Source: Chloroflexota bacterium (GTDB lineage Bacteria > Chloroflexota > UBA6077 > JACCZL01). From it: a DNA stretch of 53,864 nt. This document shows, piece by piece, positions 45,349 through 53,864 of the stretch. A program made the translations under genes and the position numbers. The notes beneath the pieces are model-generated. The model saw only the letters and a list, made by a program, of their open reading frames with translations, did no database searches and was not told the DNA's origin. Every line of letters begins with the position of its first letter. The stretch's first letter is position 1. The DNA lies in assembly GCA_020845495.1 (NCBI GenBank), contig JADLFM010000097.1, positions 1 to 53,864 on the forward strand. The letters run 5' to 3'.

Positions 45349-46248
45349 TTATCCCTTGACGCCGCTGAACACGACGCCCTGGATGAAGTACCGCTGCCCG
45401 ACGAAAAAGAGGATGAGTACCGGCAACATTGCCACGAGCGATGCGGCCATGATCAGGTGCCACTGTGGCCCGGCCTGGGTCTGGAACGCTTGCAGGCCAA
45501 GCGAGATGGTGAAGTTGTCGTTGCTGTGAAGGTAGATCAGGGGGCCGAAGAAGTCGTTCCAGGTGTAGTTGAAGACGAAGATCGCCACCATCATCAGGGC
45601 CGGCTTCGAGAGCGGCATGATGATCCGCCAGTACACCCCCCAACTCGAGCAGCCGTCGATGCGCGCCGCGTCGTCGAGATCGGTCGGAATACTGAGGAAG
45701 AACTGGCGCAGCAGGAAGGTGAAGAACGGCCCGCCAAACAGGTTCGGGATAATCAGCGGCAGGAACGTGTCGACCCAGCCAAGCCAGCGGTAGACGATGA
45801 ACTGCGGGATCAGGGTGACCTGCTGCGGCAGCATCAGCGTCGACAGCATCACCATGAACAGCACGTCACGGCCCCACCAGCGCATGCGGGAGAACGCGAA
45901 CGCGACCAGCGAGCAGGACAGCACCTTAGCGACGATGTCGACGAGGGTGATGAACGCCGTGTTCAGAAAGTACCGCGCGAAGTTGGCGGTCGTCATCGCC
46001 TCGACGTAGTTCTGCCAGCGGATCGGATTGGGGATCCAGGTGGGCGGGATCAGGAAGATGTCGCCGGGATTCTTGAACGACGTCGAGACCGCCCAGGCAA
46101 TCGGGACGAACACGAGCGCCAGCCCTGAGAGAAGCACGGCGTGGATCACGGCTTCGACGAGCCAGCGGCGGACGCGCCGCGCACTTATGCGTGACCCGAC
46201 CCTCGGAACGGGCCGGGAGATAGTGACCGGTCGTGGCGCTGTTTCCAC
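45349..46248 (-). CDS. Carbohydrate ABC permease, MalG type
   Basis: A 299-residue inner-membrane subunit with six helices. The EAA loop that contacts the ATPase is visible as DDAARIDGCSSWGVYWRIIMPL. The N-terminal helix is near residues 35-57, and the C-terminus YFIQGVVFSGVKG is typical of MalG relatives. It lies three bases downstream of the MalF-type permease gene and upstream of the binding-protein gene, so it forms one operon with them. Confidence 0.94.
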   Translation of the reverse strand: METAPRPVTISRPVPRVGSRISARRVRRWLVEAVIHAVLLSGLALVFVPIAWAVSTSFKNPGDIFLIPPTWIPNPIRWQNYVEAMTTANFARYFLNTAFITLVDIVAKVLSCSLVAFAFSRMRWWGRDVLFMVMLSTLMLPQQVTLIPQFIVYRWLGWVDTFLPLIIPNLFGGPFFTFLLRQFFLSIPTDLDDAARIDGCSSWGVYWRIIMPLSKPALMMVAIFVFNYTWNDFFGPLIYLHSNDNFTISLGLQAFQTQAGPQWHLIMAASLVAMLPVLILFFVGQRYFIQGVVFSGVKG

Positions 46249-46251
46249 GCG

Positions 46252-47232
46252 TCATCCGCCCTTTCGGGCCTGCCCCTCGTAGTGGACCCAGGTATCGCCG
46301 CTGCGGAAGACCACCAGGGTCAGGACGAGGAGATACAGGAAGAGAATCCAGGCGAGCATCGATGCGTAGCCCATCTGGAAGTACTGGAAGGCGTTCTGAT
46401 AGAGGTACAGGACGAAGAAGAGGGTCGAGTTGTACGGGCCGCCGGCAGTCATCACGTAGGGTTGGGTGAAGACCTGGAGCGCCTGGATGATCCCGATGAC
46501 CAGTTGGAAGAAGACAGCCGGCGTGACCAGCGGGAGGGTGATACTCCAGAGTCGTTGCCACCAGTTCGCGCCGTCCACCTCGGCGGCCTCGTAGAAGTCG
46601 GTCGGGATGCCCTGAAGCCCGGCCAGGTAGATGATCATGCCGCCGCCCACGGACCAGATGTTCATCACGATCAGCGAGGGCAGCGCCCAGGTGCCGTCGC
46701 CGAGCCAGTTCGGACCTTGCAGACCAATCGTCGCGAGCATCGTATTGGCCAAGCCGAACTGGTTCTCATACACCCAGCGCCAGAGCAGTGCCACGGCCAC
46801 GCCGGAGAGGATGGATGGCAGGAAGTACGCGGTCCGGTAGACGCGTAGCCCGCGAATGCCGGTGTTGAGCAGCATGGCCAGCCCAAGCCCGAGCACGATG
46901 TTCAGTGGCACCGCCACGATGGCATAGACGGTCGTGACCTTCAGCGACTGCCACACGAGCGGATCGTTCGCCGCCTGCTTGAAGTTATCGAAGCCAACGA
47001 AGCTGGGCGGGCTGAGCAAGTCCCATTTCATGAAGGCCATGACCGCCGAGGCGATCATCGGGCCGGCCGTGAAGAAGATGAAGCCAATGATCCAGGGGGA
47101 GGCGAATGCCCAGCCCTCCAGATTCCGCTGGAGCTGGCGTCGGCTTATTTTGGAGCGCTCCAACGCCGCGCCTCGAGTCGCCACGTTCGTTCTACTCTCC
47201 TCGTTCGTCGTACCGGCGCGAGCAGCAGTCAT
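46252..47232 (-). CDS. Carbohydrate ABC permease, MalF/UgpA type
   Basis: A 326-residue inner-membrane subunit. The first helix is at ~45-65 (FASPWIIGFIFFTAGPMI). The VGFDNFKQAANDPLVW segment and the EAA loop EAAEVDGANWWQRLWSITLPL are diagnostic. It is the first gene of the three-gene sugar-uptake operon. The 143-base gap upstream probably holds the operon promoter, but I see no strong consensus. Confidence 0.94.
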   Translation of the reverse strand: MTAARAGTTNEESRTNVATRGAALERSKISRRQLQRNLEGWAFASPWIIGFIFFTAGPMIASAVMAFMKWDLLSPPSFVGFDNFKQAANDPLVWQSLKVTTVYAIVAVPLNIVLGLGLAMLLNTGIRGLRVYRTAYFLPSILSGVAVALLWRWVYENQFGLANTMLATIGLQGPNWLGDGTWALPSLIVMNIWSVGGGMIIYLAGLQGIPTDFYEAAEVDGANWWQRLWSITLPLVTPAVFFQLVIGIIQALQVFTQPYVMTAGGPYNSTLFFVLYLYQNAFQYFQMGYASMLAWILFLYLLVLTLVVFRSGDTWVHYEGQARKGG

Positions 47233-47375
47233 CGTCGCTCGCGTCGTGGGGGATGGCCGCTAGCTCATACCTCTGGCCGCATTGTCGCGACACCAGGCGT
47301 CCGCCACCTGCTCCACACGGGGATGCACGGTACCAGCTTCGCCAGGGCGCGTCAAGCCATATTGGCGCCAGGCAG

Positions 47376-50351
47376 TTACTCGCCGACGACGGAGAGTGCA
47401 GCCAGCTTCTGGCGGGTGTCGTCGATGCGGGCCTTGGCCGTCTCTTCCAGGTACGCCAGCGTGCCGGCTCCGAGCCGCTCCAGCAGGAAGTCGAAGTCGA
47501 GGCGCCGCAAGATATGGACCTCGACGTTCGTCTGCGCCCGAACGGTTGCCGTGCGTGGTGTCCGATGCAGGAAGCTGATCTCGCCGACGTAGTCGCCCTC
47601 GCCAAGCACGCTCACGATCCGCTCGTGCCCTTCGTCGTCCGTCACGACGATCTCGACCTCGCCCCGCCCGATGATGAACAACTCGTCGCCAGAGCTGCCC
47701 TGGCGGCAGAGGATCTCGCCCGGCGCCCGCTCGGCGTACAGGAGGAGGCGCGCCGTCTCCTCCAGCACCTCAGGTGGCAGGCTTGAGAACGGCGCTAGCT
47801 TGCCGAGCCGGCGTACCGCCTGGCGCGCGCCGCTCACCGCGGCCTCGCCAAGCTCGTCCTTGATCAGCTGGACGTACAGCCCGTCACGCTCGAGCAGGTC
47901 GTCGTGGGTGCCGTGCTCGACGATCTCGCCGGCGTCCATGACGTAGATCTGATCGGCGTCGGTGACTGACCCGAGCCGCTGAGCGATCTTGACGATCGTA
48001 CGAGTGCCCTCCGGTCCGCGCAGCGCCTCCTCGATTCGCCGCTGCTCTGATGCGTCGAGCGCCGAGAACGGATCTTCCATCACCACCACCGATGCATCGC
48101 GGCGCAAGAGGGCGCGCGCAGCGGCAATACGCTGGCGGTTCGGGGTGGCGACGGCCGTATCCCGGTCGCTCACCAGGGTGTCGTACCCGCCGGGCAGCGA
48201 CTGGATCCAGTCGTGTACGCCTGCTGTGCGGGCGGCCTCCAGCACCTCGGCCTCGGTCGCAGCCGAGCGGCCGACGAGGATATTCTCGTAGAGCGTCAGG
48301 TTCAAGATGAACGTATCCTGGGGGAGCGTGATGACCTGCTCGCGCACCGACTCGCGCGTCGCGGCCGCAAGAGCGGTCCCGTCCCAGCGGATCGTGCCAG
48401 AGGTTGGCTCGACGAGCCGAGACAGCAGTTGGATCAAGGTGGCCTTCCCGGCCCCGGTCGGTCCCACGAACGCCACCCGCGCGCCGGCCGGGATCGTGAC
48501 CGTCAGATCCTTGACGACGCTCCGTCCCTTGATCGGCGCGTACTCGACGTGCTCGAAGCGCAAGGCTTCGCGCAACGGTCCGATCGCCCGCGCACCCGCT
48601 GCATCTTCCTCCGGCTTGCGCTTCAGGATCGCCGTCACCCGGTCGAGGCCGTCCGCCGAGAGGGTCAGCGTCTGGAAGGCGCCGGCAAACAGGCCGGCCG
48701 GCCCGTAGAGTCGCAGCAGCAGCACGTAGAAGGCGATCAGGCCGCCAGCCGTCAGGTCGCGGCCGGCCGACCAGATGACGATCAGGCCGCCCACCGTCAG
48801 CACCGCTACCTGCGCACCGTTGGTGATGAGCACGCTGGCGCGGGCGAAGGCCTGGGTGATCATGGTGTTCCGGATGTTGATTTCGCGGTTCAGGTCGAGC
48901 TTTTCGTGGAAGCGTTCTAGCACGGCCGGCCGCTGGTTCCACACTTTCAGCAGCGTCTGCGCGTTCATGTTCTCGATGACAGCCTGCTGGATCTCCTGAT
49001 TGCGGCGAATTGTCTCACGCTGGTTCGTCCGCATCGTCGCGCGGCCCTGCCGGTACGAGAGGGCGAAGACGGGCAAGCCAGCCAGCGCGACGAGCGCCAG
49101 AATCGGGTTCAGTGAGACGATGGTGAAGCCGAACAGCAACATCGCCACGCCATTCGAGACCATCGGAACGAGACCCGCAGAGAGGGCCGCGGCGACGTAC
49201 GAGATGTCGGACTGGAACCGCTGAACCACGTCGTTCGCCGGCGTGCGCGAGTGGAATGAGATCGGCAGGCGTTGGAGGTGGTCGAGCAGGCGCATCCGCA
49301 GGTCGAACACCACGCCCTGACTGACCGTCGCCGTGAGCGCCGCCTGGCGCAGCCGCGCCAGCGCGTTTATCACGAACATGACGACCATCACGACCAGCAT
49401 GCCGATCAGCCAGTCCAGTTGCGCGGCCGGCGTGATGTGGGTCCCTTCCGCGGCCACGAACGGCACCGAGAACGTTAGCGGCCTTCCGCCAAGGACATTG
49501 TCGACCAGGAAGCGGATCGCCAGCGGCATGAACAGGTCGAAGCTGAGCGCCAGGAAGATCGTCACCAGGATGCCGGCGAGCTTGAGGCGGTACGGCTTGA
49601 AGAAACCGGCTGTGCCCTTGAGAGCGGCGAGCGCTTTGCCGCCGCCGCTCTGTGCGGCAGCCTCCATCCGGCGGTGCCAGGCTCGCTCCAACTCCGAGAG
49701 GGGCCGGCCGTAGGCGCGGCGCACGGCATCTAGCTCGCCGGCGCGGACCGACGTCAGAAACCGACGGAAGCGCTCGCCGCCGCGCCAGTCGATCAAGTAG
49801 CTGATAAACGCGACGGCCGTCGTCGTGGCAACGGGTGAGCGATGCTCGTGGTACTGCCGCGCGACCGCTACGAGCGGCCGAAGCTGTCCTTCCTCGCGAA
49901 GCCTCTGGGTGCGGGCGGGCGCTTCGGCGTAATAGCTCGCCCCGCCTCGGGCGGCTAAGTGCCCGGCCAGCCCCTCTTCCCAGAAACGCGCCTCAGGCAC
50001 GCCCGGCCCGTGGCGGGCGCGCAGCACGAGTTGCGTCAGCTCGAACTCGGGATAGGCGCCCGGCGACTCCGAGGTGACCACCGTCCACATCGTCGCGCCG
50101 TCCAGGTCGACCCTGGTCATGTTGGCGAACCCGGCCCCGTCCCACTCATCCGGGAACATCTCGCACAGGTAGATGGAGAGCGGCGGCAGCGCTATCTGGT
50201 CGACGTCCAGGAACGCGCACACATCGGCCAGCGCCTTCTCGTAACGCGCCACGATGGCTTCGAGGTTCTCATGCGCGTACGAGCCCTCGTGGTAGGAGAA
50301 GGTGAGCGCTCCGCATGCCCGCGTCGCCCACGTGTCCATCGTCATCGTCAC
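47376..50351 (-). CDS. ABC-transporter-like fusion with degenerate peptidase and ATPase domains plus cNMP-binding domain
   Basis: A 991-residue protein. Residues ~1-235 resemble a gluzincin MA-type peptidase, but HExxH is replaced by LTQLVLRARHG; only the WEEGLAGHLA helix remains. An ABC exporter membrane domain follows (~250-570, six helices; RLPISFHSRTPANDVVQRF). In the nucleotide-binding domain (~600-835) Walker A is GPTGAGKAT (Ala for the Mg-binding Ser/Thr). LSGGQ is VATPN. Walker B is VVVMEDPFSALD (Asp-Glu swapped) and the H-loop His is Gln (IAQRLGSV). The C-terminus (~860-980) is a cyclic-nucleotide-binding domain (LCRQGSSGDELFIIGRGEVEI). ATP hydrolysis is doubtful, and the role is unknown. 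Confidence 0.85.
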   Translation of the reverse strand: MTMTMDTWATRACGALTFSYHEGSYAHENLEAIVARYEKALADVCAFLDVDQIALPPLSIYLCEMFPDEWDGAGFANMTRVDLDGATMWTVVTSESPGAYPEFELTQLVLRARHGPGVPEARFWEEGLAGHLAARGGASYYAEAPARTQRLREEGQLRPLVAVARQYHEHRSPVATTTAVAFISYLIDWRGGERFRRFLTSVRAGELDAVRRAYGRPLSELERAWHRRMEAAAQSGGGKALAALKGTAGFFKPYRLKLAGILVTIFLALSFDLFMPLAIRFLVDNVLGGRPLTFSVPFVAAEGTHITPAAQLDWLIGMLVVMVVMFVINALARLRQAALTATVSQGVVFDLRMRLLDHLQRLPISFHSRTPANDVVQRFQSDISYVAAALSAGLVPMVSNGVAMLLFGFTIVSLNPILALVALAGLPVFALSYRQGRATMRTNQRETIRRNQEIQQAVIENMNAQTLLKVWNQRPAVLERFHEKLDLNREINIRNTMITQAFARASVLITNGAQVAVLTVGGLIVIWSAGRDLTAGGLIAFYVLLLRLYGPAGLFAGAFQTLTLSADGLDRVTAILKRKPEEDAAGARAIGPLREALRFEHVEYAPIKGRSVVKDLTVTIPAGARVAFVGPTGAGKATLIQLLSRLVEPTSGTIRWDGTALAAATRESVREQVITLPQDTFILNLTLYENILVGRSAATEAEVLEAARTAGVHDWIQSLPGGYDTLVSDRDTAVATPNRQRIAAARALLRRDASVVVMEDPFSALDASEQRRIEEALRGPEGTRTIVKIAQRLGSVTDADQIYVMDAGEIVEHGTHDDLLERDGLYVQLIKDELGEAAVSGARQAVRRLGKLAPFSSLPPEVLEETARLLLYAERAPGEILCRQGSSGDELFIIGRGEVEIVVTDDEGHERIVSVLGEGDYVGEISFLHRTPRTATVRAQTNVEVHILRRLDFDFLLERLGAGTLAYLEETAKARIDDTRQKLAALSVVGE

Positions 50352-50694
50352 GTCCCTGCGTGCACAACGTCGGATCGCCTGGGCCGAGCGGCCCGCCTCT
50401 CTGGTGCGTCAACCCTGGTATGTCGACGGCTCACTGTACCACCGAGCCGGGCGTCGGTCAATCAAGTACGCGCAGTCGCGCATGGGGGGTGCCGTGCAGC
50501 GTTCTGCGCCCGGCTCAGAACCTCCAGGCTGCCCCCTCGCTCGCCAGTGCTGAGAATCGGCCTGCCTGCTTCACTCCCACGGTACCGCATAACAGCATCA
50601 CCGGCTCACCTGCACGCCGGCGGGGATGAGGGGATTCGCAGACGGATAGACGCATCGGCCGCCTGGCTCGGCGCACGCCCCAGCGGGCCACAGT
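50352..50694. other. Intergenic region, no assignable feature
   Basis: This is the 343-base gap between ychF stop and the ABC-like fusion (both minus strand). I see no gene, strong hairpin or consensus promoter. Confidence 0.5.
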
Positions 50695-51783
50695 TCAGAC
50701 GTTGAACAAGATGTTCAGCACGTCGCCGTCCTGGACGATGTACGCCTTGCCCTCGGAGCGGAGTTGCCCGCGTCGGCGCGCCTCGGCGTAGGTCTTCGCA
50801 TCGAGCAGTTGATCCCAGTGGATCACCTCGGCACGGATGAAGCCGCGTGCCAGGTCGCTGTGAATCGCACCGGCGGCATCGACGGCGGCGCTGCCGTCGT
50901 GAATCGTCCAGGCCCGGCATTCGTCCGGCCCAACCGTGAAGAAGGAGATCAGCCGGGCCAATCGGTACGAGATCTGAATGACCCGTGCCAACCCGGACTC
51001 GACGATCCCAAAGCCCTCCATCATCTCGTCGGCCTCATCGGACGGCAGTTCGGCAAGCTCCATCTCGAGCTTGCCGGCCAGGTTCACGACCTCCGTGCCC
51101 GGCCCAGCCTTCGCCTTCACGACGTCGACCAGCGCATCGGCGGCTGGCCCCGGCTCGTCCACGTTCAACAGTGCCAGCAGCGGTTTCGCTGTCAACAGAC
51201 CGTAGCCCCGCAGCACGCGCTCCTCAGCCGGCGTCAACCCGATCTCGCGCAGGGGCCGCTCCGCGGAGAGGGCGGCGTGGAGACGCGCGAACAACTCCAG
51301 TTCGAGTTCTCGGGCCTGCCGCTCGGCGGGCGTTCCCCTGGCAAGCTGTGCTTCCTTTTGGAGCCGTTCGAAGCGCTTACCTACGACGTCCAGGTCCGCA
51401 AGCACGAGCTCGAACGCCACTGCCTCGAAGTCTTCAACTGGCGTGGGGTCCGAGCCTCGAGTCGCAGCATTGCCGAACGCTCGGACGACCAGCAGGAGAA
51501 CGTCGGTGTTCCGCAGGTGCGCCAGCAACGCGCCGGCGCTATCCTTGCCCTGGCCGCGCACGATTCCGGCCACGTCGACGTACTGGACCTCGGCCGGCGT
51601 GAACTTCTTTGGCTCGAAGAGCGGCGCGAGTGCGTCGAGGCGCGGGTCCGGGACTTTGACGACGGCGAGGTTCGGCTCGGAGCTTGGGGCCGAGTACCCA
51701 CCGACAGCGGCGCGGGCCTGCGCGAGCGCGTTGAAGACGGTCGTCTTCCCCGACCCCGGTAGCCCCATGATCCCGATCTGCAC
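50695..51783 (-). CDS. ychF: Redox-regulated ATPase YchF
   Basis: A 362-residue P-loop protein of the Obg-related YchF/OLA1 family, which binds ATP and associates with ribosomes. G1 is GLPGSGKTT, G3 is DVAGIVRGQGKD and G4 is NVDE (YchF-type NxxE rather than GTP-specific NKxD). A helical coiled-coil domain follows. The C-terminal TGS domain is FFTVGPDECRAWTIHDGS through KAYIVQDGDVLNILFNV. Full length. Confidence 0.95.
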   Translation of the reverse strand: MQIGIMGLPGSGKTTVFNALAQARAAVGGYSAPSSEPNLAVVKVPDPRLDALAPLFEPKKFTPAEVQYVDVAGIVRGQGKDSAGALLAHLRNTDVLLLVVRAFGNAATRGSDPTPVEDFEAVAFELVLADLDVVGKRFERLQKEAQLARGTPAERQARELELELFARLHAALSAERPLREIGLTPAEERVLRGYGLLTAKPLLALLNVDEPGPAADALVDVVKAKAGPGTEVVNLAGKLEMELAELPSDEADEMMEGFGIVESGLARVIQISYRLARLISFFTVGPDECRAWTIHDGSAAVDAAGAIHSDLARGFIRAEVIHWDQLLDAKTYAEARRRGQLRSEGKAYIVQDGDVLNILFNV

Positions 51784-51895
51784 GCTCGCGTCCTCCTCGC
51801 GCCGCCACCCTGGCAGCGTCGCTTAACCGTACACGATCCGGGAGGGCACCCCGGCAGCCGGCGCTCGTCCGGTGTTGGTGTCACGTCGCCCTGTT

Positions 51896-51970
51896 GGCGC
51901 GCCACTTGCACCGGCCAGCCGGCGCGCCACTTGCACCGGCCAGCCGGCGCGCCACTTGCACCGGCCAGCC
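51896..51970. repeat. 25-bp tandem repeat, three exact units
   Basis: Three identical 25-base units (start GGCGCGCCACTTGCACC, end GGCCAGCC) lie at 51896, 51921 and 51946. They occupy the middle of the 333-base divergent gap between ychF and the DUF885 gene. Each unit contains GGCGCGCC and GGCC palindromes. No other gene or signal is evident besides the ribosome-binding site at 52105-52115. Confidence 0.9.
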
Positions 51971-52116
51971 GGCGCCCGCGCACCGTGTGCCCAGGGGCGA
52001 AGAGTGGAACGTGCGAGCAGCTCTCCCGCCATGTCGCCGGCCGTCCCGGAGAACACCCCTGACGTGGCGATAGCGAATACCTGCGCCCCGACACGGAGCG
52101 TGGTAGGAGGAGACCC

Positions 52117-53736
52117 GTGACGGTCAGCGATGCCTTTGACTTGCTCGCCCACGACGTGTTCGACACCTGGTATCGCTACAACCCGGTCGAGGCGACCTGG
52201 CTCGGCATCCATGCCTACGACGATCGGCTACGTGACCTCAGCGAGGATGGCATCGACCGGCACGCCCAGGCGGTACGCGAGCTACTCGGGCGGGTTCAGG
52301 CGTTCGATACGACCGGCCTCCCCCTCGAGAAGGTCGTCGACTATCAGTTCATTCGGGCGCTTCTACGCTCTATCCTGTGGTCGATTGGGGGAGTGGGCGA
52401 CTGGAACCGCAACCCGATGCTGTACGTCCAGGAGCCGCTCTTCGGGCTGCTCGGGCTGCTCGGTCGAGGCGAGGAGCGAGCGGGCCTCCGACTCACCAAC
52501 CTGATCGAGCGGCTCCGAGCCACGCCGAATGTCTTGCATGCGTGTCGAGACAACGTCACCACGCCCCCGCCAGTCTTCGTCCAGACGGCCATTCAGGCAG
52601 CCCGTGCCGGGGCCGTCTTCACGCGCGGGCTCGTCGAGCGCTTCCTCCCCGACGCGGGCGACGCCGCCTACGCGCTCGCCTCGACCGGGGGTGATGCTAT
52701 CCATGCGTTCGAGCGCCTGGCCGATGCCCTCGAGGACGATACGCCACTCGGGCCGGAAGGCTCGTACGCCATCGGGCGCGAGTTGTTCGAGCAGCGGCTG
52801 TCCGAGTGGCATTTGCTGAACGTCTCAGCCGACCAGCTAGCCGCGACTGGGCGTCGCTTGTTCGACGAGACGCTTCAGGAGATCGGCGAACTGGTGGAGC
52901 GGCATGCCCCGGGTCGGGACTGGATGGATGTGATTGCGGACGCCCGCCAGGACCACCCCACGGCCGACGGCCTCCTCGATGCCTATCGCGCCGAGCTTGC
53001 CATGCTGCGCGCGTTCGTGCAAGACCGGCACCTCGTCACGTTCCCACCCGATGAGGCGCTGGAAGTGATCGACACGCCGCCATTCGAGCGCGCGACGATT
53101 CCGTACGCCGCCTATATGCCATTGGCGCCATTCGAGTCGGCCAGCATCGGACAGTTCTGGGTCACACCTGTCGACGCCAGCGCGACCGCCGAGGCGCAGG
53201 CGGCCCAGTTAGAGGAGCACTGCCGGGCGAGCTTCCCGATCACGGCACTGCATGAAGGGTATCCCGGCCACCACCTTCAGCAGGCCGTCGCCAGCACAAC
53301 CCCGTCGTACACCCGCAAGCACGCAATGAGCGAGCTCTTTGCCGAGGGCTGGGCCTTCTACTGCGAGCAGTTGATGGCCGAGCAGGGGTACTACCAGGAC
53401 TGGCGGCTGCGTCTGTTCCAACTCAAGGGCCAGTTGTGGCGCGCGGCCCGCGTCATCATCGACCCGGGCTTGCACGCGGGCACGATGAGCTTCCAGGATG
53501 CTGTCACCCTCCTCGTCGAGGGCGCGCGGCTCGCGCCGGCCCAGGCCGACGGCGAGGTACGGCGGTACTGTCTGACGCCCACGCAGCCGATGTCGTACGC
53601 GATGGGCAAGGAGCAGATCCTGGCCCTACGCTCGGAGTTGAGCGAGCTATCGCTTCAGCAGTTCCACGACCGCTTGCTCGCCGGGGGCACCCTCCAGCCG
53701 GCCCTGATCCGCCTGGAAATGCTCGCCGGCCGCTAG
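52117..53736 (+). CDS. DUF885 family metallopeptidase-like protein
   Basis: A 539-residue protein. The zinc-site signature is HEGYPGHHLQ (HExxxGH type), with a downstream Glu in ELFAEGWAFYCEQLM; together these form a gluzincin-like site. The N-terminus FDLLAHDVFDTWYRYNPVEATWLGIH and the C-terminal PTQPMSYAMGKEQIL are typical of DUF885. No signal peptide is seen, so it is probably cytosolic and may cleave peptides. The start is GTG 52117 behind AGGAGGAGA. Confidence 0.9.
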   Translation: MTVSDAFDLLAHDVFDTWYRYNPVEATWLGIHAYDDRLRDLSEDGIDRHAQAVRELLGRVQAFDTTGLPLEKVVDYQFIRALLRSILWSIGGVGDWNRNPMLYVQEPLFGLLGLLGRGEERAGLRLTNLIERLRATPNVLHACRDNVTTPPPVFVQTAIQAARAGAVFTRGLVERFLPDAGDAAYALASTGGDAIHAFERLADALEDDTPLGPEGSYAIGRELFEQRLSEWHLLNVSADQLAATGRRLFDETLQEIGELVERHAPGRDWMDVIADARQDHPTADGLLDAYRAELAMLRAFVQDRHLVTFPPDEALEVIDTPPFERATIPYAAYMPLAPFESASIGQFWVTPVDASATAEAQAAQLEEHCRASFPITALHEGYPGHHLQQAVASTTPSYTRKHAMSELFAEGWAFYCEQLMAEQGYYQDWRLRLFQLKGQLWRAARVIIDPGLHAGTMSFQDAVTLLVEGARLAPAQADGEVRRYCLTPTQPMSYAMGKEQILALRSELSELSLQQFHDRLLAGGTLQPALIRLEMLAGR

Positions 53737-53793
53737 CCTCGACTTCCGCCATTTCTGGGGCAGGGTGATGGAGTGCAGGTGAGTTGACGAAAC

Positions 53794-53864
53794 ATGGCTC
53801 CCGCGTGGACTCTGGGGATGTCGAGTCTCCAGAAGCGAGGGAGCCATGTCCGAGATCATCTTAC
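53794..53864 (+). other. Inverted-repeat region and possible start of a gene at the right edge
   Basis: ATGGCTCCC (53794-53802) and GGGAGCCAT (53839-53847) are perfect inverted repeats. Inside them is GACTC/GAGTC (53808-53812/53823-53827). A frame opens at ATG 53846 (MSEIIL...) with GAGGGAG just upstream, and another at ATG 53794 also stays open to the edge. The layout could be an insertion-sequence end with its transposase start, or a leader hairpin. The window ends too soon to decide. Confidence 0.3.

Noticed and set aside
51896..51970. Possible small CRISPR array
   Set aside because: Units are directly adjacent with no unique spacers and no cas genes are present; the same holds for the other tandem arrays.

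Overview
The window is GC-rich bacterial chromosome with closely packed genes. Several features point to the Chloroflexota (Thermomicrobia or a related soil/thermal lineage): the HspR-type dnaJ module, a CopB-type copper pump, Cox/XDH-type molybdenum hydroxylase subunits, a DUF885 peptidase, an ABC sugar cassette without its own ATPase, and frequent short palindromic and tandem repeats between genes. This placement is inferred from gene content only. No rRNA, tRNA or CRISPR array was found.

Layout. 1-96: tail of a transposase. 144-7943 (+): phytase-like esterase-type protein, single-domain response regulator, MFS transporter with a structured leader and a long C-terminal tail, a J-domain chaperone plus its repressor HspR under a HAIR-like operator, a BON-domain protein and a DUF3105 protein. 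8050-22184 (-): gyrB with a membrane protein, a ClpP-like pseudoprotease, a thioredoxin/NHL protein interrupted by one in-frame TGA, a very large TIG/crystallin/lipase-like secreted protein, a WD40-like propeller coupled to a degenerate DAHP-synthase-like protein, and surE. 22577-27772 (+): sucC-sucD, a MidA-type methyltransferase carrying an in-frame palindromic repeat, and gamma-glutamyltransferase. 28008-33155: a winged-helix regulator divergent from a dienelactone hydrolase, a folP-folK fusion and a molybdopterin-binding hydroxylase subunit. 33281-36801 (-): a C39-like protein and a CopB-type ATPase. 37043-42304: a second molybdopterin subunit, an RraA-family protein, two small genes (one DUF488) and a 3-hydroxyisobutyrate-dehydrogenase-type enzyme. 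42447-43492 (-): an ECF sigma factor with a zinc anti-sigma factor that has exact RsrA spacing. 43797-47232 (-): ABC sugar-uptake genes. 47376-51783 (-): a large ABC-like fusion with ruined catalytic motifs, and ychF. 52117-53736 (+): a DUF885 peptidase. The last ~70 bases look like the start of another element.

The most notable finding is the thioredoxin/NHL gene at 12108-13643. Its CxxC motif reads Cys-TGA-Ile-Asn-Cys, and TGA sits exactly where the NHLRC2 family has the first catalytic cysteine. Eighteen nucleotides downstream is a perfect 7-bp hairpin with a G at loop position 2, which matches the bacterial SECIS layout. The simplest reading is an uncommon selenoprotein with a Sec-x-x-Cys active site.

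A second theme is pseudoenzymes. A ClpP-like protein lacks Ser and His. A DAHP-synthase-like protein lacks metal and PEP ligands. A 991-residue ABC fusion has a lost HExxH, an altered Walker A, a swapped Walker B, no LSGGQ and no H-loop His, and carries a cyclic-nucleotide-binding domain. A third theme is redox and stress control (HspR/HAIR, SigR/RsrA-like pair, Sec-thioredoxin). A fourth is the abundance of 13-25 bp tandem repeats and GC-rich palindromes at gene ends.
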